Below are positions 19,639 through 28,297 of a stretch of DNA of 64,000 nucleotides, in pieces (positions within the stretch are counted from its first letter, which is position 1; each line of letters starts with the position of its first letter). This stretch comes from Acidovorax_G lacteus (lineage in GTDB: Bacteria > Pseudomonadota > Gammaproteobacteria > Burkholderiales > Burkholderiaceae_C), in contig NZ_BAABEX010000008.1 of NCBI RefSeq assembly GCF_039540375.1, positions 69,215 to 133,214 on the forward strand, written 5' to 3'. The notes under the pieces were generated by a model. It made no database searches. It saw only the letters and a program-made list of their open reading frames with translations, and was not told the origin of the DNA. Made by a program: the position numbers and the translations under genes.

Positions 19639-20289
19639 ATGGAAATGCAAGCCAGCCGCACCCTGGCCGTGTCGCAACAGCAGGCCTGGGACGCGCTCAA
19701 CGACCCCGAGGTGCTCAAACAGTGCATCCCCGGCTGCGACAAGGTCGAGGCCACGGGCGAGAACCAGTACGCCGTGGGCATGGCGCTCAAGATCGGCCCG
19801 GTGTCGGCCAAGTTCGCGGGCAAGATCCAGCTCTCCGACATCGCACCGCCCGAGCGCTACACCATCGCGTTTGACGGGCAGGGCGGCGTGGCGGGTTTCG
19901 GCAAGGGCCAGGCGCAGGTGCGGCTCGAACCGCTGCCCGACGAGCCGCCGGGCCAGCCGCGCTGCGAGTTGCACTACACCGTGCACGCCACCGTGGGCGG
20001 CAAGATCGCGCAGCTGGGCCAGCGCCTGATCGACGGCGCTGCCAAGGGCATGGCCGAAGACTTCTTCAAGCGCTTTGACGACCGCATGCGCGAGCGCCAT
20101 CCGCCACTGCCCATGCCCGAAGCGGCCCCGGGTGCCGCAGAAGGAGCGCCTGCCGCGGGCGATGCGGGCACTGCCCCGGCAGCGCCTGCCCCGGTGGCGC
20201 CCCCTGCCTCTGGGGCTGGCGGCATTCCCGCCTGGGTATGGGTGGCGGGCGCGGCCGTGCTGGTGGGCTTGGCGCTCTGGCTGCGCTGA
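19639..20289 (+). CDS. coxG: CoxG-like SRPBCC protein with C-terminal membrane anchor
   Basis: A 216-residue protein. Residues 1-150 are a START/Bet v1-like fold typical of CoxG (AWDALNDPEVLKQCIPGCDKVE, GQGGVAGFGKGQAQVRL). A Pro/Ala-rich linker follows, then one C-terminal hydrophobic helix (AWVWVAGAAVLVGLALWL) that should tie it to the membrane. In carboxydotrophs CoxG helps anchor the enzyme to the cytoplasmic membrane, consistent with electron delivery to respiration. An AAGGAA site lies before the ATG. Confidence 0.9.
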   Translation: MEMQASRTLAVSQQQAWDALNDPEVLKQCIPGCDKVEATGENQYAVGMALKIGPVSAKFAGKIQLSDIAPPERYTIAFDGQGGVAGFGKGQAQVRLEPLPDEPPGQPRCELHYTVHATVGGKIAQLGQRLIDGAAKGMAEDFFKRFDDRMRERHPPLPMPEAAPGAAEGAPAAGDAGTAPAAPAPVAPPASGAGGIPAWVWVAGAAVLVGLALWLR

Positions 20290-20311
20290 CGGCAATGGAG
20301 CGGAGCCGCGC

Positions 20312-21385
20312 ATGGACAACCTCGATGTGACCGTGTTGCGCACCCTGCTGCGCTGGCGCAGCGCGGGCCGCCGCGCGCTGCTGGCCACCGTGGTACGCAC
20401 CTGGGGCTCGTCGCCCCGGCCGGTGGGCTCCATCATGGCCTTGTGCGAAGACGGTGCGGTGGTGGGTTCGGTGTCGGGCGGCTGTATCGAAGACGACCTG
20501 ATCGACCGCCACACCCGTGCGTATGCGGGCGGTTCGGGTACAGCCGACCGGGGGCTGGACCACTGCATTCCGAGTGGCCCCCCGAGCTTCGTGAAGTATG
20601 GCGTAACAGCCGACGAGGCCCACCGCTTTGGGCTGCCCTGCGGCGGCACGCTGGAACTGCTGCTCGAATACGACCCCGACCCGGGGGCGCTGGCCGCACT
20701 GGTCGCGGCGCTGGGCGAAGGCCGGTTGATGCAGCGCAGCGTGCGCCTGGCCGACGGGCAGGTCACGCTCACGCCTGCCCAGGCGCCTGCAGACCTCGTG
20801 CTCACGCCCGAGCACCTGACCAACACCTTCGGTCCCGAATACCGCATGCTGCTGATTGGCGCAGGGCAGCTCACCGAGTATCTGGCCACCATGGCGCTGT
20901 TCAGCGGCTTTTCCGTGACGGTGTGCGACCCGCGCGAAGAGTACAGCCGGGCCTGGAATGTGCCGGGCGTGACCCTCACGCGCGAGATGCCTGACGACGT
21001 GGTGCTCTCGTTCCACCCCGACCGGCGCACGTGCGTGGTGGCGCTCACGCACGACCCCAAGCTCGACGACCTGGCGCTGCTCGAAGCCCTGCAGACCGAG
21101 GCCTTCTACGTGGGCGGCATCGGCTCGCGCCGCAACAACGAGGCGCGCCGCGCCCGCTTGATCGAGCACTTTGGCCAGACCGAAGCCAGCCTGCAGCGCC
21201 TGCGTGGCCCGATCGGCATTTACATCGGCAGCAAGACGCCGCCCGAGATTGCCGTGAGCGTGATGGCGGAGATTTTGGCCGTGAAGAACGGCGTGACCCT
21301 GCCACGCGACATGGCCGTGGCCGAGGCCAAGAACGTGCGCGATGGCGGGCCGGTGCTGTCTGGGCCGGTGTGTGGCGTGGGCTGA
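20312..21385 (+). CDS. XdhC/CoxF-family molybdenum cofactor protein
   Basis: A 357-residue protein of the XdhC/CoxI/CoxF family, which binds molybdenum cofactor and hands it to the hydroxylase, often after sulfuration. The N-terminal XdhC domain is clear (ALLATVVRTWGSSPRPVGSIMAL, GSVSGGCIEDDLI). The C-terminal Rossmann-like domain contains LLIGAGQLTEYLATMA and ends with YIGSKTPPEIAVSVMAEIL, a family signature. It is the last gene of the hydroxylase operon, and its stop lies 9 bases from the convergent phosphatase gene. Confidence 0.92.
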   Translation: MDNLDVTVLRTLLRWRSAGRRALLATVVRTWGSSPRPVGSIMALCEDGAVVGSVSGGCIEDDLIDRHTRAYAGGSGTADRGLDHCIPSGPPSFVKYGVTADEAHRFGLPCGGTLELLLEYDPDPGALAALVAALGEGRLMQRSVRLADGQVTLTPAQAPADLVLTPEHLTNTFGPEYRMLLIGAGQLTEYLATMALFSGFSVTVCDPREEYSRAWNVPGVTLTREMPDDVVLSFHPDRRTCVVALTHDPKLDDLALLEALQTEAFYVGGIGSRRNNEARRARLIEHFGQTEASLQRLRGPIGIYIGSKTPPEIAVSVMAEILAVKNGVTLPRDMAVAEAKNVRDGGPVLSGPVCGVG

Positions 21386-21394
21386 GCCGGGGCC

Positions 21395-21922
21395 TTAGTG
21401 GCGCGCAGCGCCGTCCGCTGGCAAGTCGCGCGCGGCCAACCGCGCCCGCACATGCTGAAGCAGACCGGCACAGGCGTCTTCGACCAGGTCCAGGACCTGC
21501 TCGAAGCCAGCCGCACCGCCGTAGTATGGGTCGGGCACCACCGGGCTGTCGGACTGCTGGCAGAACTCGGTCAGGCGGCGCAGGCGGCCTTCGCGCCCCG
21601 GCGGGCACAGCTCCTGGGCCAGGGCCAGGTTGTCCCAGTCCATGGCCAGTACCAGGTCGAAGTGCTCGAAGTCCTCGGGCGCCAGCGCACGCGCGCGCAG
21701 GTCGTGCAGCCGGTAGCCGCGGCGTTCGGCATGGGCCTGGGCGCGGCGGTCGGGCGGCTCGCCCACATGAAAGTCGTGCGTGCCCGCCGAATCCACCTGC
21801 ACCCGCTCTGCCAGCCCCTGCGCCTGCACCATCGCTCGGAATACGCCGTGGGCGGTGGGGCTTCGGCAGATGTTGCCCATGCACACAAACAGCACCGCGT
21901 AATCCGTACCCACCGTGGTCAT
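21395..21922 (-). CDS. Low-molecular-weight protein tyrosine phosphatase
   Basis: A 175-residue cytosolic phosphatase. The catalytic P-loop is CMGNICRS (nucleophile Cys14, Arg20) and the general acid is Asp131 in the DPYYGG motif. Length and layout match stand-alone LMW-PTPs. It precedes nothing that suggests an exopolysaccharide role here; the glutathione S-transferase gene upstream ends 18 bases before its start, so the two may be cotranscribed. Confidence 0.95.
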   Translation of the reverse strand: MTTVGTDYAVLFVCMGNICRSPTAHGVFRAMVQAQGLAERVQVDSAGTHDFHVGEPPDRRAQAHAERRGYRLHDLRARALAPEDFEHFDLVLAMDWDNLALAQELCPPGREGRLRRLTEFCQQSDSPVVPDPYYGGAAGFEQVLDLVEDACAGLLQHVRARLAARDLPADGAARH

Positions 21923-21940
21923 GGTCGATGCCCCAGGCGT

Positions 21941-22630
21941 TTACAGCGACTGCAGCACGGGGCCGCCCTTGGCAATTGCCCGCTGGTAGGCCGGGCGTGC
22001 TTGCATGCGCTGCAGGTAGCCCACCACATGCGGGTAGCTGGGGCCGGGCGCGCGACGCGACAGCGCAGCCTCGACGGCAAAGCTCATCTGAAAGTCGGCC
22101 ATGGTGATGCGATCACCTGTAAACCAGGTGTGGCGCGACAGGTGTTCGTTCATGAAGGCCAGCGCGGTTTCCACGTTGGGGTCGATGAGCTTTTCCTGCA
22201 CGCGTGCGCACAGCGTTCGGGCGATGGGCCGCACGAAAAAGGGCATGGGCTGGCGCGGAATGCTCATGAACACCAGCTTCATCACCAGCCAGTTCATCAG
22301 CGAACCTTCGGCGTAGTGCATCCAGAAGCGGCACTCGCGGTGCTCGGTAGAGCCTGGCTCTGGGGTCAGGTGTGCGAGTTCGCCCGTGCGTCCAGCGCCG
22401 TACCGCTCGGCCAGGTATTCGATGATGGCTCCCGACTCTGCGATCACCGCATCGCCTTCGGTGATCACGGGCGACTTGCCCAAAGGGTGGACGCGCTTGA
22501 GTTCTGCAGGTGCCAGACGCGTCTTGGGGTCGCGCCGGTACACCTGTATTTCGTAGGGCACACCGAGTTCTTCGAGCAGCCAAAGGACCCGCTGCGAGCG
22601 GGACGCTTCAAGGTGGTGGACGGTGATCAT
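21941..22630 (-). CDS. Glutathione S-transferase family protein
   Basis: A 229-residue soluble protein. The N-terminal thioredoxin-like half has HLEASRSQRVLWLLEELGVPYE and the cis-proline/glutathione-binding LGKSPVITEGDAVIAESGAIIEYL. The C-terminal all-helical domain shows the usual DRITMADFQMSF N-capping motif near residue 170. It resembles the bacterial GST group with Ser at the active position. The endogenous substrate is unknown. Confidence 0.93.
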   Translation of the reverse strand: MITVHHLEASRSQRVLWLLEELGVPYEIQVYRRDPKTRLAPAELKRVHPLGKSPVITEGDAVIAESGAIIEYLAERYGAGRTGELAHLTPEPGSTEHRECRFWMHYAEGSLMNWLVMKLVFMSIPRQPMPFFVRPIARTLCARVQEKLIDPNVETALAFMNEHLSRHTWFTGDRITMADFQMSFAVEAALSRRAPGPSYPHVVGYLQRMQARPAYQRAIAKGGPVLQSL

Positions 22631-22654
22631 GAAAAGCAGGTGGAATGGATAGGT

Positions 22655-23434
22655 TCAGGGCCGGGGCGTCGTGTCTGGCAAGGGAGCGCTCAGGCGCTCT
22701 TTCAGCTGTTGCCACAGGGCCGTGGCTGCCGCGGCCCCCTGGGTCTCTGCGGCGGTCTCCAGCGCACGCGCCAGCGCGCTGTCGGCCGGGCGGCCCAGGG
22801 TCAGCAGTACTGTGGCCAGGCTGTGTCCAAGACGGCGCAATGCGCCGGCGTCGCCCGCCGCCGCAGCGGCATCGCCGGCGGCCTGGTCGTGCGGGAACTG
22901 GGCATGGCAGCTGACGCGGTAGGCCCTGAACAGCGGAGCGTTGCCGGCGAAATGGGTGGCAATGGCCTGCGCTTCCGCGCTCTTGGTGTCGTTTGCAGAA
23001 GGCGGGTTGGTCTCGCTGGCGGCTTCGCGCGTGGCGTCTGCACCGTCGGGCTGTGACCACAGTGCCAAGGCCTCGGACACACAGGCGTCCAGATCCAGCA
23101 CCGATGCAGGTTTGCGCAGCATGCGCCAAACCTGCAAGGACCGCAGGCGCTCCTCCACCTCGGTCGTGATACCGGCACTGAACACCACGACTTTCGCTCT
23201 GCCAATCCGCTCGGGCCACTGGGCCAGACGCTCGACAAGCCCCAACCCTGACTCGCCGGGCAGCATCAAATCGGTGATGACCAGTGCGATGCCTCCCTGA
23301 TCCAGAAGGCCCAGTGCTTCACCCACCGTCTCGCAGGTCAGAAGTTCCACAGCAGACTCTTCCAGCGCCAGGGCCACGAATCGGCGGATGGAGGGGTCGT
23401 CCTCCACCAGCAGTACGCGGGGCCGGGGGCTCAT
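22655..23434 (-). CDS. Response regulator with C-terminal Hpt-like domain
   Basis: A 259-residue protein with no DNA-binding domain. Residues 1-120 are a receiver (acidic pair Glu11/Asp12, phospho-acceptor Asp55 in VITDLMLPG, Lys108). After a linker, residues about 150-250 look like a histidine phosphotransfer domain, with His204 in RRLGHSLATVLLTLG as the probable phospho-site. Such REC-Hpt proteins relay phosphate between a kinase and a final regulator. It is translationally coupled to the HTH-REC gene upstream (4-base ATGA overlap), so the two probably act in one relay. Confidence 0.85.
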   Translation of the reverse strand: MSPRPRVLLVEDDPSIRRFVALALEESAVELLTCETVGEALGLLDQGGIALVITDLMLPGESGLGLVERLAQWPERIGRAKVVVFSAGITTEVEERLRSLQVWRMLRKPASVLDLDACVSEALALWSQPDGADATREAASETNPPSANDTKSAEAQAIATHFAGNAPLFRAYRVSCHAQFPHDQAAGDAAAAAGDAGALRRLGHSLATVLLTLGRPADSALARALETAAETQGAAAATALWQQLKERLSAPLPDTTPRP

Positions 23435-24090
23435 GCCGCTGCAGGTGTGTGGGCCGGCAGACTGGAGGCCAGCGCAGAGGGCAGCTCGGCCACGAGTTGC
23501 GGCTTGTGAATGACGGTGACACCCTGCAGTGCAAAGGCGTAAGGCTCGCGCTGTGTGGCATCGAGCGAGGTCACGACGATCAAGCGGCTGCGGGCAAACT
23601 GGGGGTGCGTTCGCAACGTGGTGATCAGGGTCGCTCCGTCGATGCCCGGCAGCAAAATGTCCACAATCAGGACGTCTGGCTGGAACTGGCCATACATGGC
23701 CAGCCCTGTGATGCCATCGTGCGCAATCTGCAGCTCCACCTGCGGAAAGCTCTGGCGGACCAGCAGCGCCACCAGGTTCTGGAAGTGCACGGAATCTTCA
23801 ATCAGCAGCACCCTGGGGTGCGTGGAGTCTGCAGACGTGGTGGACGAGTTGGGGGGCTCCGTCGGTATGCGCGAGGCTTTGGTGCCACCCGCGGCACGCG
23901 TCTGGATCCACCGCTCGACCGACTCACGCGAGATGCGTCGGTGGCCCCCAGGCGTTTTCCAGGCCTCCAGTTCCTGACGGTCTACCATCAGCTGCACCGA
24001 GCGCACGGCCAATCCGAGCATGCTGGCGACTTCCAGGGTGGTGTAGTGCTCCGGAACGCGGGGGCTGGCGTGAGAGTTTTCAGATTTCAT
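23431..24090 (-). CDS. HTH (excisionase/MerR-like) - receiver fusion response regulator
   Basis: About 219 residues from the ATG at 24090. An N-terminal helix-turn-helix of the excisionase/MerR type (YTTLEVASMLGLAVRSVQLMVDRQELEAWKTPGGHRRI in short; residues about 16-63) precedes the receiver (about 93-210, phospho-acceptor Asp144 in LIVDILLPG). The DNA-binding domain in front of the receiver is the reverse of the common order. The frame stays open to 24201 and a start at 24138 is also possible; the preceding AT-rich DNA (24130-24190) probably holds the promoter. It is divergent from the stand-alone receiver at 24243 and coupled to the REC-Hpt gene. Confidence 0.85.
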   Translation of the reverse strand: MKSENSHASPRVPEHYTTLEVASMLGLAVRSVQLMVDRQELEAWKTPGGHRRISRESVERWIQTRAAGGTKASRIPTEPPNSSTTSADSTHPRVLLIEDSVHFQNLVALLVRQSFPQVELQIAHDGITGLAMYGQFQPDVLIVDILLPGIDGATLITTLRTHPQFARSRLIVVTSLDATQREPYAFALQGVTVIHKPQLVAELPSALASSLPAHTPAAA

Positions 24091-24242
24091 GGCTTGCGCA
24101 TTTTCTCTCGATTTGCTCTGCCGTGAAAGAGGTTGCATTTGATATTTTTGATTGATATGATGCATCCATGAGGTGACATCATCGGTGCTGTGCACTTTCA
24201 CTTCAAGTGTTTTTTGCCATCCGTCCGTCTACCGAGGCTGTC

Positions 24243-24614
24243 ATGAAGAAGATCCTGATCGTGGAAGACCACGCCGACATCCGCAAGCTGCTCAAAATGA
24301 CCCTCGAATTCGATGACTTCGAAATCCATGAGGCGTCAACGGGCGATGCCGGGTTGGCCATGGCCAAGGAACTGGGCCCGGATGTGGTGCTGCTGGACAT
24401 CATGATGCCGGGCAGCATCAACGGCCTGGAGGTGTGTCGCCGCATCAAGGCCGACGTGGCGACCCGGCATACCAAAGTGATCTTGCTGACGGCGCGCGTA
24501 CAGTCGGGAGACCGCGTGGCCGGGTTTGAGGCCGGGGCTGACGACTACCTGATGAAGCCCTTCAGTACCCTTCAAGTACTGGAGACCATCTACCGGCTGG
24601 AAGCTTCGGCCTGA
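24243..24614 (+). CDS. Stand-alone receiver protein (CheY-like)
   Basis: A 123-residue single-domain response regulator. All key residues are present: acidic pair Glu8/Asp9, phospho-acceptor Asp52 (LLDIMMPG), the LLTARV threonine and Lys in YLMKPF. There is no output domain, so it signals by protein contact or as a phosphate shuttle. It is 59 bases upstream of the periplasmic binding protein gene and the sensor kinase, most likely its partner. Confidence 0.93.
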   Translation: MKKILIVEDHADIRKLLKMTLEFDDFEIHEASTGDAGLAMAKELGPDVVLLDIMMPGSINGLEVCRRIKADVATRHTKVILLTARVQSGDRVAGFEAGADDYLMKPFSTLQVLETIYRLEASA

Positions 24615-24673
24615 CGGCCGACGCCTGAGCGCTGGTCCATGGCGGGTGCGCTGTCGCTGGATGCGAGTATCGA

Positions 24674-25477
24674 ATGCGTCGAAAGATGACCATGTCCTGG
24701 ATATTGCGAGGCTTGATCCTGGCGGCTGTGTGTGGCCTGCCCGCCGCGTGGGCCGGTGAGGTACTGGATCGCATTCAGTCCCATCGCGTGCTGCGCGTGT
24801 GTATCTGGCCCGACTACTACGGCATTACCTATCGGCACCCGCAGACGCAGCAGCTCGTCGGCATGGACATCGAGCTGTCCACGGCGCTCGCACGCGAACT
24901 CCAGGTCCGGGTTGAGCATGTTGATTCGTCTTTTGTGACGCTCATAGCCGATCTCACATCGGACCGCTGCGACGTGGCGATGTTTGCTGTGGGGGTGCTG
25001 CCTCAGCGCCAGGAGAAGCTCCGCTTCACCCAGCCATACATGCGCAGCGATATCTATGCGGTGACCACGAAAAGCAACCGTGTGGTGCGGCAATGGTCCG
25101 ATATCGATGCGCCGGGAGTCCAGGTGGCGGTGCAGGCCGGCACGTTCATGGAGCCCGTGATGGCCCAGCGCCTGCGCCATGCGCAGCTGGTGCGCGTACA
25201 GCCGCCGGCCACCCGCGAGCGGGAGCTGATGGCGGGGCGTGTGGATGTGTTCATGACCGACTTTCCCTACAGCCGTCGGTTGCTCGACAACGCCGATTGG
25301 GCGCGGCTGATTGCACCGCCTGCGCCATTTCATGTGCTTCCGTACGCCTATGCGATCCGCCCCGGGGATGATGAATGGCTGGCTCGGCTGGACGCCTTCG
25401 TGGCGAGCATCAAACGGGATGGTCGCCTAGAGCAGGCCGCTCGCAACCACGGGCTTCAGAGCATCATCGTCCGATGA
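24674..25477 (+). CDS. Periplasmic solute-binding protein (SBP family 3), probable sensor input
   Basis: A 267-residue exported protein. The signal peptide runs to about residue 28 (ILRGLILAAVCGLPAAWAG). The mature part follows the amino-acid/cyclohexadienyl binding-protein pattern: VLRVCIWPDYYGITYR, then GMDIELSTALARELQVRVEHVD, then VDVFMTDFPYSRRLL. There is no ABC permease or ATPase nearby. Instead its stop codon overlaps the start of a sensor kinase (ATGA). This suggests that it binds a ligand and reports to the kinase rather than feeding a transporter. The ligand is unknown. Confidence 0.88.
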   Translation: MRRKMTMSWILRGLILAAVCGLPAAWAGEVLDRIQSHRVLRVCIWPDYYGITYRHPQTQQLVGMDIELSTALARELQVRVEHVDSSFVTLIADLTSDRCDVAMFAVGVLPQRQEKLRFTQPYMRSDIYAVTTKSNRVVRQWSDIDAPGVQVAVQAGTFMEPVMAQRLRHAQLVRVQPPATRERELMAGRVDVFMTDFPYSRRLLDNADWARLIAPPAPFHVLPYAYAIRPGDDEWLARLDAFVASIKRDGRLEQAARNHGLQSIIVR

Positions 25478-28017
25478 CTGATACGCGCATGGGTCTTGGG
25501 GAGTGGCTGGCGCGGTGGCAGGCCTGGTCAACCCGGCCTGATGTGATGGTGCTGCTCGCCGGGGCGCTGGCCGTGGTGCTCAGTGTCGTGGCCTTAGGGG
25601 CGATGGCCGTCAGTGATTTTCGGTCCACCGTGTCAAGCAACCGCGATCATGCAGCGCTGCTGGCGCGCGTGCTGGAAGACCAAGCCACCCGCACAGTCGA
25701 GTCTGCGCAGCTGGCTCTGGAGGCGCTGTCGTCGTCTTCCGCGCTACGCGACCGAGACTCGGACCCAGCGCGTATGGAGGCTGCTTTGCGCCAGGCGCTG
25801 TCAGGGCTGTCGTTTCTGCGCGCCCTGGCGGTGGTAAACCGCGATGGGTACGTGCTTGCGAGCACCCAGACCGGTGAGGCTGGCATGGAGCTTCAGATCG
25901 AACGCTTGGGTCCACGCATGGCCCCTGGGCAGTCGGCGATGGGGCCGTTGGTGCCTGGGCGGTTTCTGGACCAACTGCGGCGCGGACCGGGCGCAGCGCC
26001 CGGCAATCCTCCGTCTGGCATGGCTTTCATTCCGCTTTTGCAAGGTTATCAGGATGAGAACGGACTGCACCGGGTGTTGGTGGGGTTGATCAATCCCGAT
26101 ACGTTCTCCAACTTTCAGCACCTGACGCTGGAGTCGGAGAGCTACGACTCGGTGATCACGACCTATCAGGGAACGGTGCTGGCAAGCTCTTCCGGCACAT
26201 CCGGGCTTCTAGGCCGCAGTGTGGCTCAACTCCCGATCTACACGCAGTACCTGCCATCACGCCAGCACTCAAGCTACATCGGTCCGGGGGCTGGAGGCGA
26301 CAAGCAGATCCTGGCCTTCCGGGCTTCCAGCACCAAACCACTGGTGGTGGTGGTGGAGGAGGCCTACGACGCGGCCTTGTGGCGCTGGATCCGCGACGCC
26401 CGCGCGCTGCTGTCCGTGGGGCTGGCCATGGTGTTCCTGGTGCTCGGTCTGACGGCAGCCGTCTGGCGCGGTGTGCGCATTCGGGAGGGAGCACGACGCG
26501 CCGCTGATGCCGCCAATGCCCGGGTGGCGCAGAGTGAGCAGGAACTCTCGGTGCTCATGCGAAGCGTGCAGGAGTTGATCTTCCGCACCGACGCAGAAGG
26601 GCATGTCACGTTTGTCAACGCGCACTGGGAGGCCTTCCATCCCAATGTGTCGGAACAGGTCTTGGGGCGCCGACTGGACGCGCTGGTAGACCCGACCAGC
26701 CGTGTCGCTGTGCTGAAGGCTCTGGTGCCGCGAGCCGAGCTGGGCGTGCGCAAGGCGCAAGTGCTTCTACGCCCGTCGCCAGGCCGCGAGTACGTGTTCG
26801 ATATGGCTGTGGTTCCGCTCGTGGCGGATGGTCGCCTGCAGGGATTTGCGGGCAGTGCGGTTGACGTCACCGCGCGGTGGGTGGCACAGCAGAAACTGCA
26901 GGCGCAGATCGCTTTTCAGAGTCTGCTACTGGAGACCAATCCTCTGCCGATTGCGGTCACCGATACGCATTCCTTGATTGTCCAGGTGAACCGTGCCTGG
27001 GAGGATTACAAAGGTTGGCCTCGCGACCGTCTGCTGGGTCAACCTCTGACGGCCCACATGCCTGCCGACGAAGCGCAGATGCACCACACCTCCAGCACCC
27101 AGTTGTTGCGCTGGGGAGGCAGCGCGCATTTCGAAGCCAAGGTACTGCATGGAGACGGTTCCCGCCGCGACACGCGGGTGATGAAGGCCGCCATCACCGA
27201 CGCGCTGGGTCAGGTGTCCGGGGTGCTGTGCATCCTGATGGACGTGAGCGAGTTCCGTGAGGCCGAAAGGGTGACGCAGGAAGCGCGGGACGCGGCGGAG
27301 GAGGCGTCGCGCTCCAAATCCGAGTTCGTGGCCAACATGAGTCACGAACTGCGAACGCCGCTGCAGTCCATTCTCGGCTTTGCCGAGCTGGGCGTGCTGC
27401 GTGGCAAGGCTTCGCCCAAGTTGGCCGAGATGTTTGCGGACATCCATGCGGCCGGCCAGCGCATGCTGGCGCTGGTCAATGATCTGCTGGAGGTGTCGAA
27501 GCTCGAAAGCACGGTGGGCACTATGCACCTGGAGCGTCTGGACCTGCGGGGGCCTGTCCGCTCGGTGGCGCACGAACTGGAGCCGCTGCTGGCGCGGCAG
27601 CACCAGCAATTGCGACTGGAACTGGGGGAGGTACCGCTGGTCGCGAAAGCCGACCCGATGCGCTTTCAGCAGGTGGTGCGCAACGTTCTGGCCAATGCCA
27701 TCAAGTTTTCGCCGCAGGGTTCGACGATCAGCCTTGCTGGGCAGATCGACAGCGCAGGCCAGGTGCACTTTTCTGTGAGGGATCAGGGGCCAGGCGTTCC
27801 CGAGGCAGAACTCGAGCAGATCTTCGAAGCCTTTGTGCAATCGAGTAAGACCAAGGACGGCTCGGGTGGCACCGGACTGGGCCTTGCCATTTGCCGCAAG
27901 ATCATCGAGGCGATGGGTGGGCGCATTTATGCCCAGAATGCCCAGCCAGAGGGGGCGGTGTTCCACATCGTGCTCCCCGCACGGGGCTTCAGTGAAACCA
28001 TGCCGGCCGGGCTTTGA
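25474..28017 (+). CDS. Membrane sensor histidine kinase with periplasmic domain and two PAS domains
   Basis: An 847-residue kinase. A first membrane helix (about 23-46) and a second (about 311-331) bracket a periplasmic domain of some 260 residues that resembles dCACHE sensors. Two PAS modules follow (about 360-480 and 490-610). The dimerisation helix carries phospho-acceptor His624 in SHELRTPLQSILGF, and the ATPase domain (about 730-845) has the N box (VVRNVLANAIKFS), DQGPGVP and GGTGLGLAI motifs. It has no receiver of its own, which fits the three separate receiver proteins encoded next to it. Confidence 0.93.
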   Translation: MTDTRMGLGEWLARWQAWSTRPDVMVLLAGALAVVLSVVALGAMAVSDFRSTVSSNRDHAALLARVLEDQATRTVESAQLALEALSSSSALRDRDSDPARMEAALRQALSGLSFLRALAVVNRDGYVLASTQTGEAGMELQIERLGPRMAPGQSAMGPLVPGRFLDQLRRGPGAAPGNPPSGMAFIPLLQGYQDENGLHRVLVGLINPDTFSNFQHLTLESESYDSVITTYQGTVLASSSGTSGLLGRSVAQLPIYTQYLPSRQHSSYIGPGAGGDKQILAFRASSTKPLVVVVEEAYDAALWRWIRDARALLSVGLAMVFLVLGLTAAVWRGVRIREGARRAADAANARVAQSEQELSVLMRSVQELIFRTDAEGHVTFVNAHWEAFHPNVSEQVLGRRLDALVDPTSRVAVLKALVPRAELGVRKAQVLLRPSPGREYVFDMAVVPLVADGRLQGFAGSAVDVTARWVAQQKLQAQIAFQSLLLETNPLPIAVTDTHSLIVQVNRAWEDYKGWPRDRLLGQPLTAHMPADEAQMHHTSSTQLLRWGGSAHFEAKVLHGDGSRRDTRVMKAAITDALGQVSGVLCILMDVSEFREAERVTQEARDAAEEASRSKSEFVANMSHELRTPLQSILGFAELGVLRGKASPKLAEMFADIHAAGQRMLALVNDLLEVSKLESTVGTMHLERLDLRGPVRSVAHELEPLLARQHQQLRLELGEVPLVAKADPMRFQQVVRNVLANAIKFSPQGSTISLAGQIDSAGQVHFSVRDQGPGVPEAELEQIFEAFVQSSKTKDGSGGTGLGLAICRKIIEAMGGRIYAQNAQPEGAVFHIVLPARGFSETMPAGL

Positions 28018-28032
28018 AAGCCCGGGCCGGCA
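28002..28032. terminator. Hairpin between convergent kinase and small-protein genes
   Basis: A GC-rich inverted repeat (GCCGGCCGGGCTT facing AAGCCCGGGCCGGC, one bulged base) spans the stop codon of the kinase gene. There is no T tract, so it is at best a weak bidirectional terminator. Confidence 0.55.
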
Positions 28033-28044
28033 CGTGATGCGGGA

Positions 28045-28215
28045 TCAGCCGCCTTTGTGTGCGCGCTTGCCCGGATTCTTTTTGCTGCGCGTGGCCGAGC
28101 CGCGCTCGCGACTCACGCGCTGACCACGTCCGCCCGTGGGCAGGGCAATGCCGGGCAATGCGGGCGGTTGGGGGGTGCGACGGCGGTCGGCTTCGGTCAC
28201 GATGGTGCGTCCCAT
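28045..28215 (-). CDS. Small basic protein of unknown function (56 aa)
   Basis: A short gene with a clear GAGGAA ribosome site 6 bases before the ATG at 28215. The product has no hydrophobic segment, is rich in Arg, Pro and Gly, and ends in a Lys-rich tail (KKNPGKRAHKGG), so it may bind nucleic acid or the ribosome. I do not recognise the family. Codon choice and the ribosome site support real coding, but the size leaves doubt. Confidence 0.6.
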   Translation of the reverse strand: MGRTIVTEADRRRTPQPPALPGIALPTGGRGQRVSRERGSATRSKKNPGKRAHKGG

Positions 28216-28297
28216 GGCGATTCCTCGAAAAGTGAAACAGGGGCCCATTGGAACGCACAGGGGCAAGGCCCCTGTATGCGAATGTTTCTGTGGGCGG

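Noticed and set aside
24674..25477. Binding protein as part of an amino-acid ABC uptake system
   Set aside because: No permease or ATPase gene is adjacent; it is coupled instead to a sensor kinase gene.
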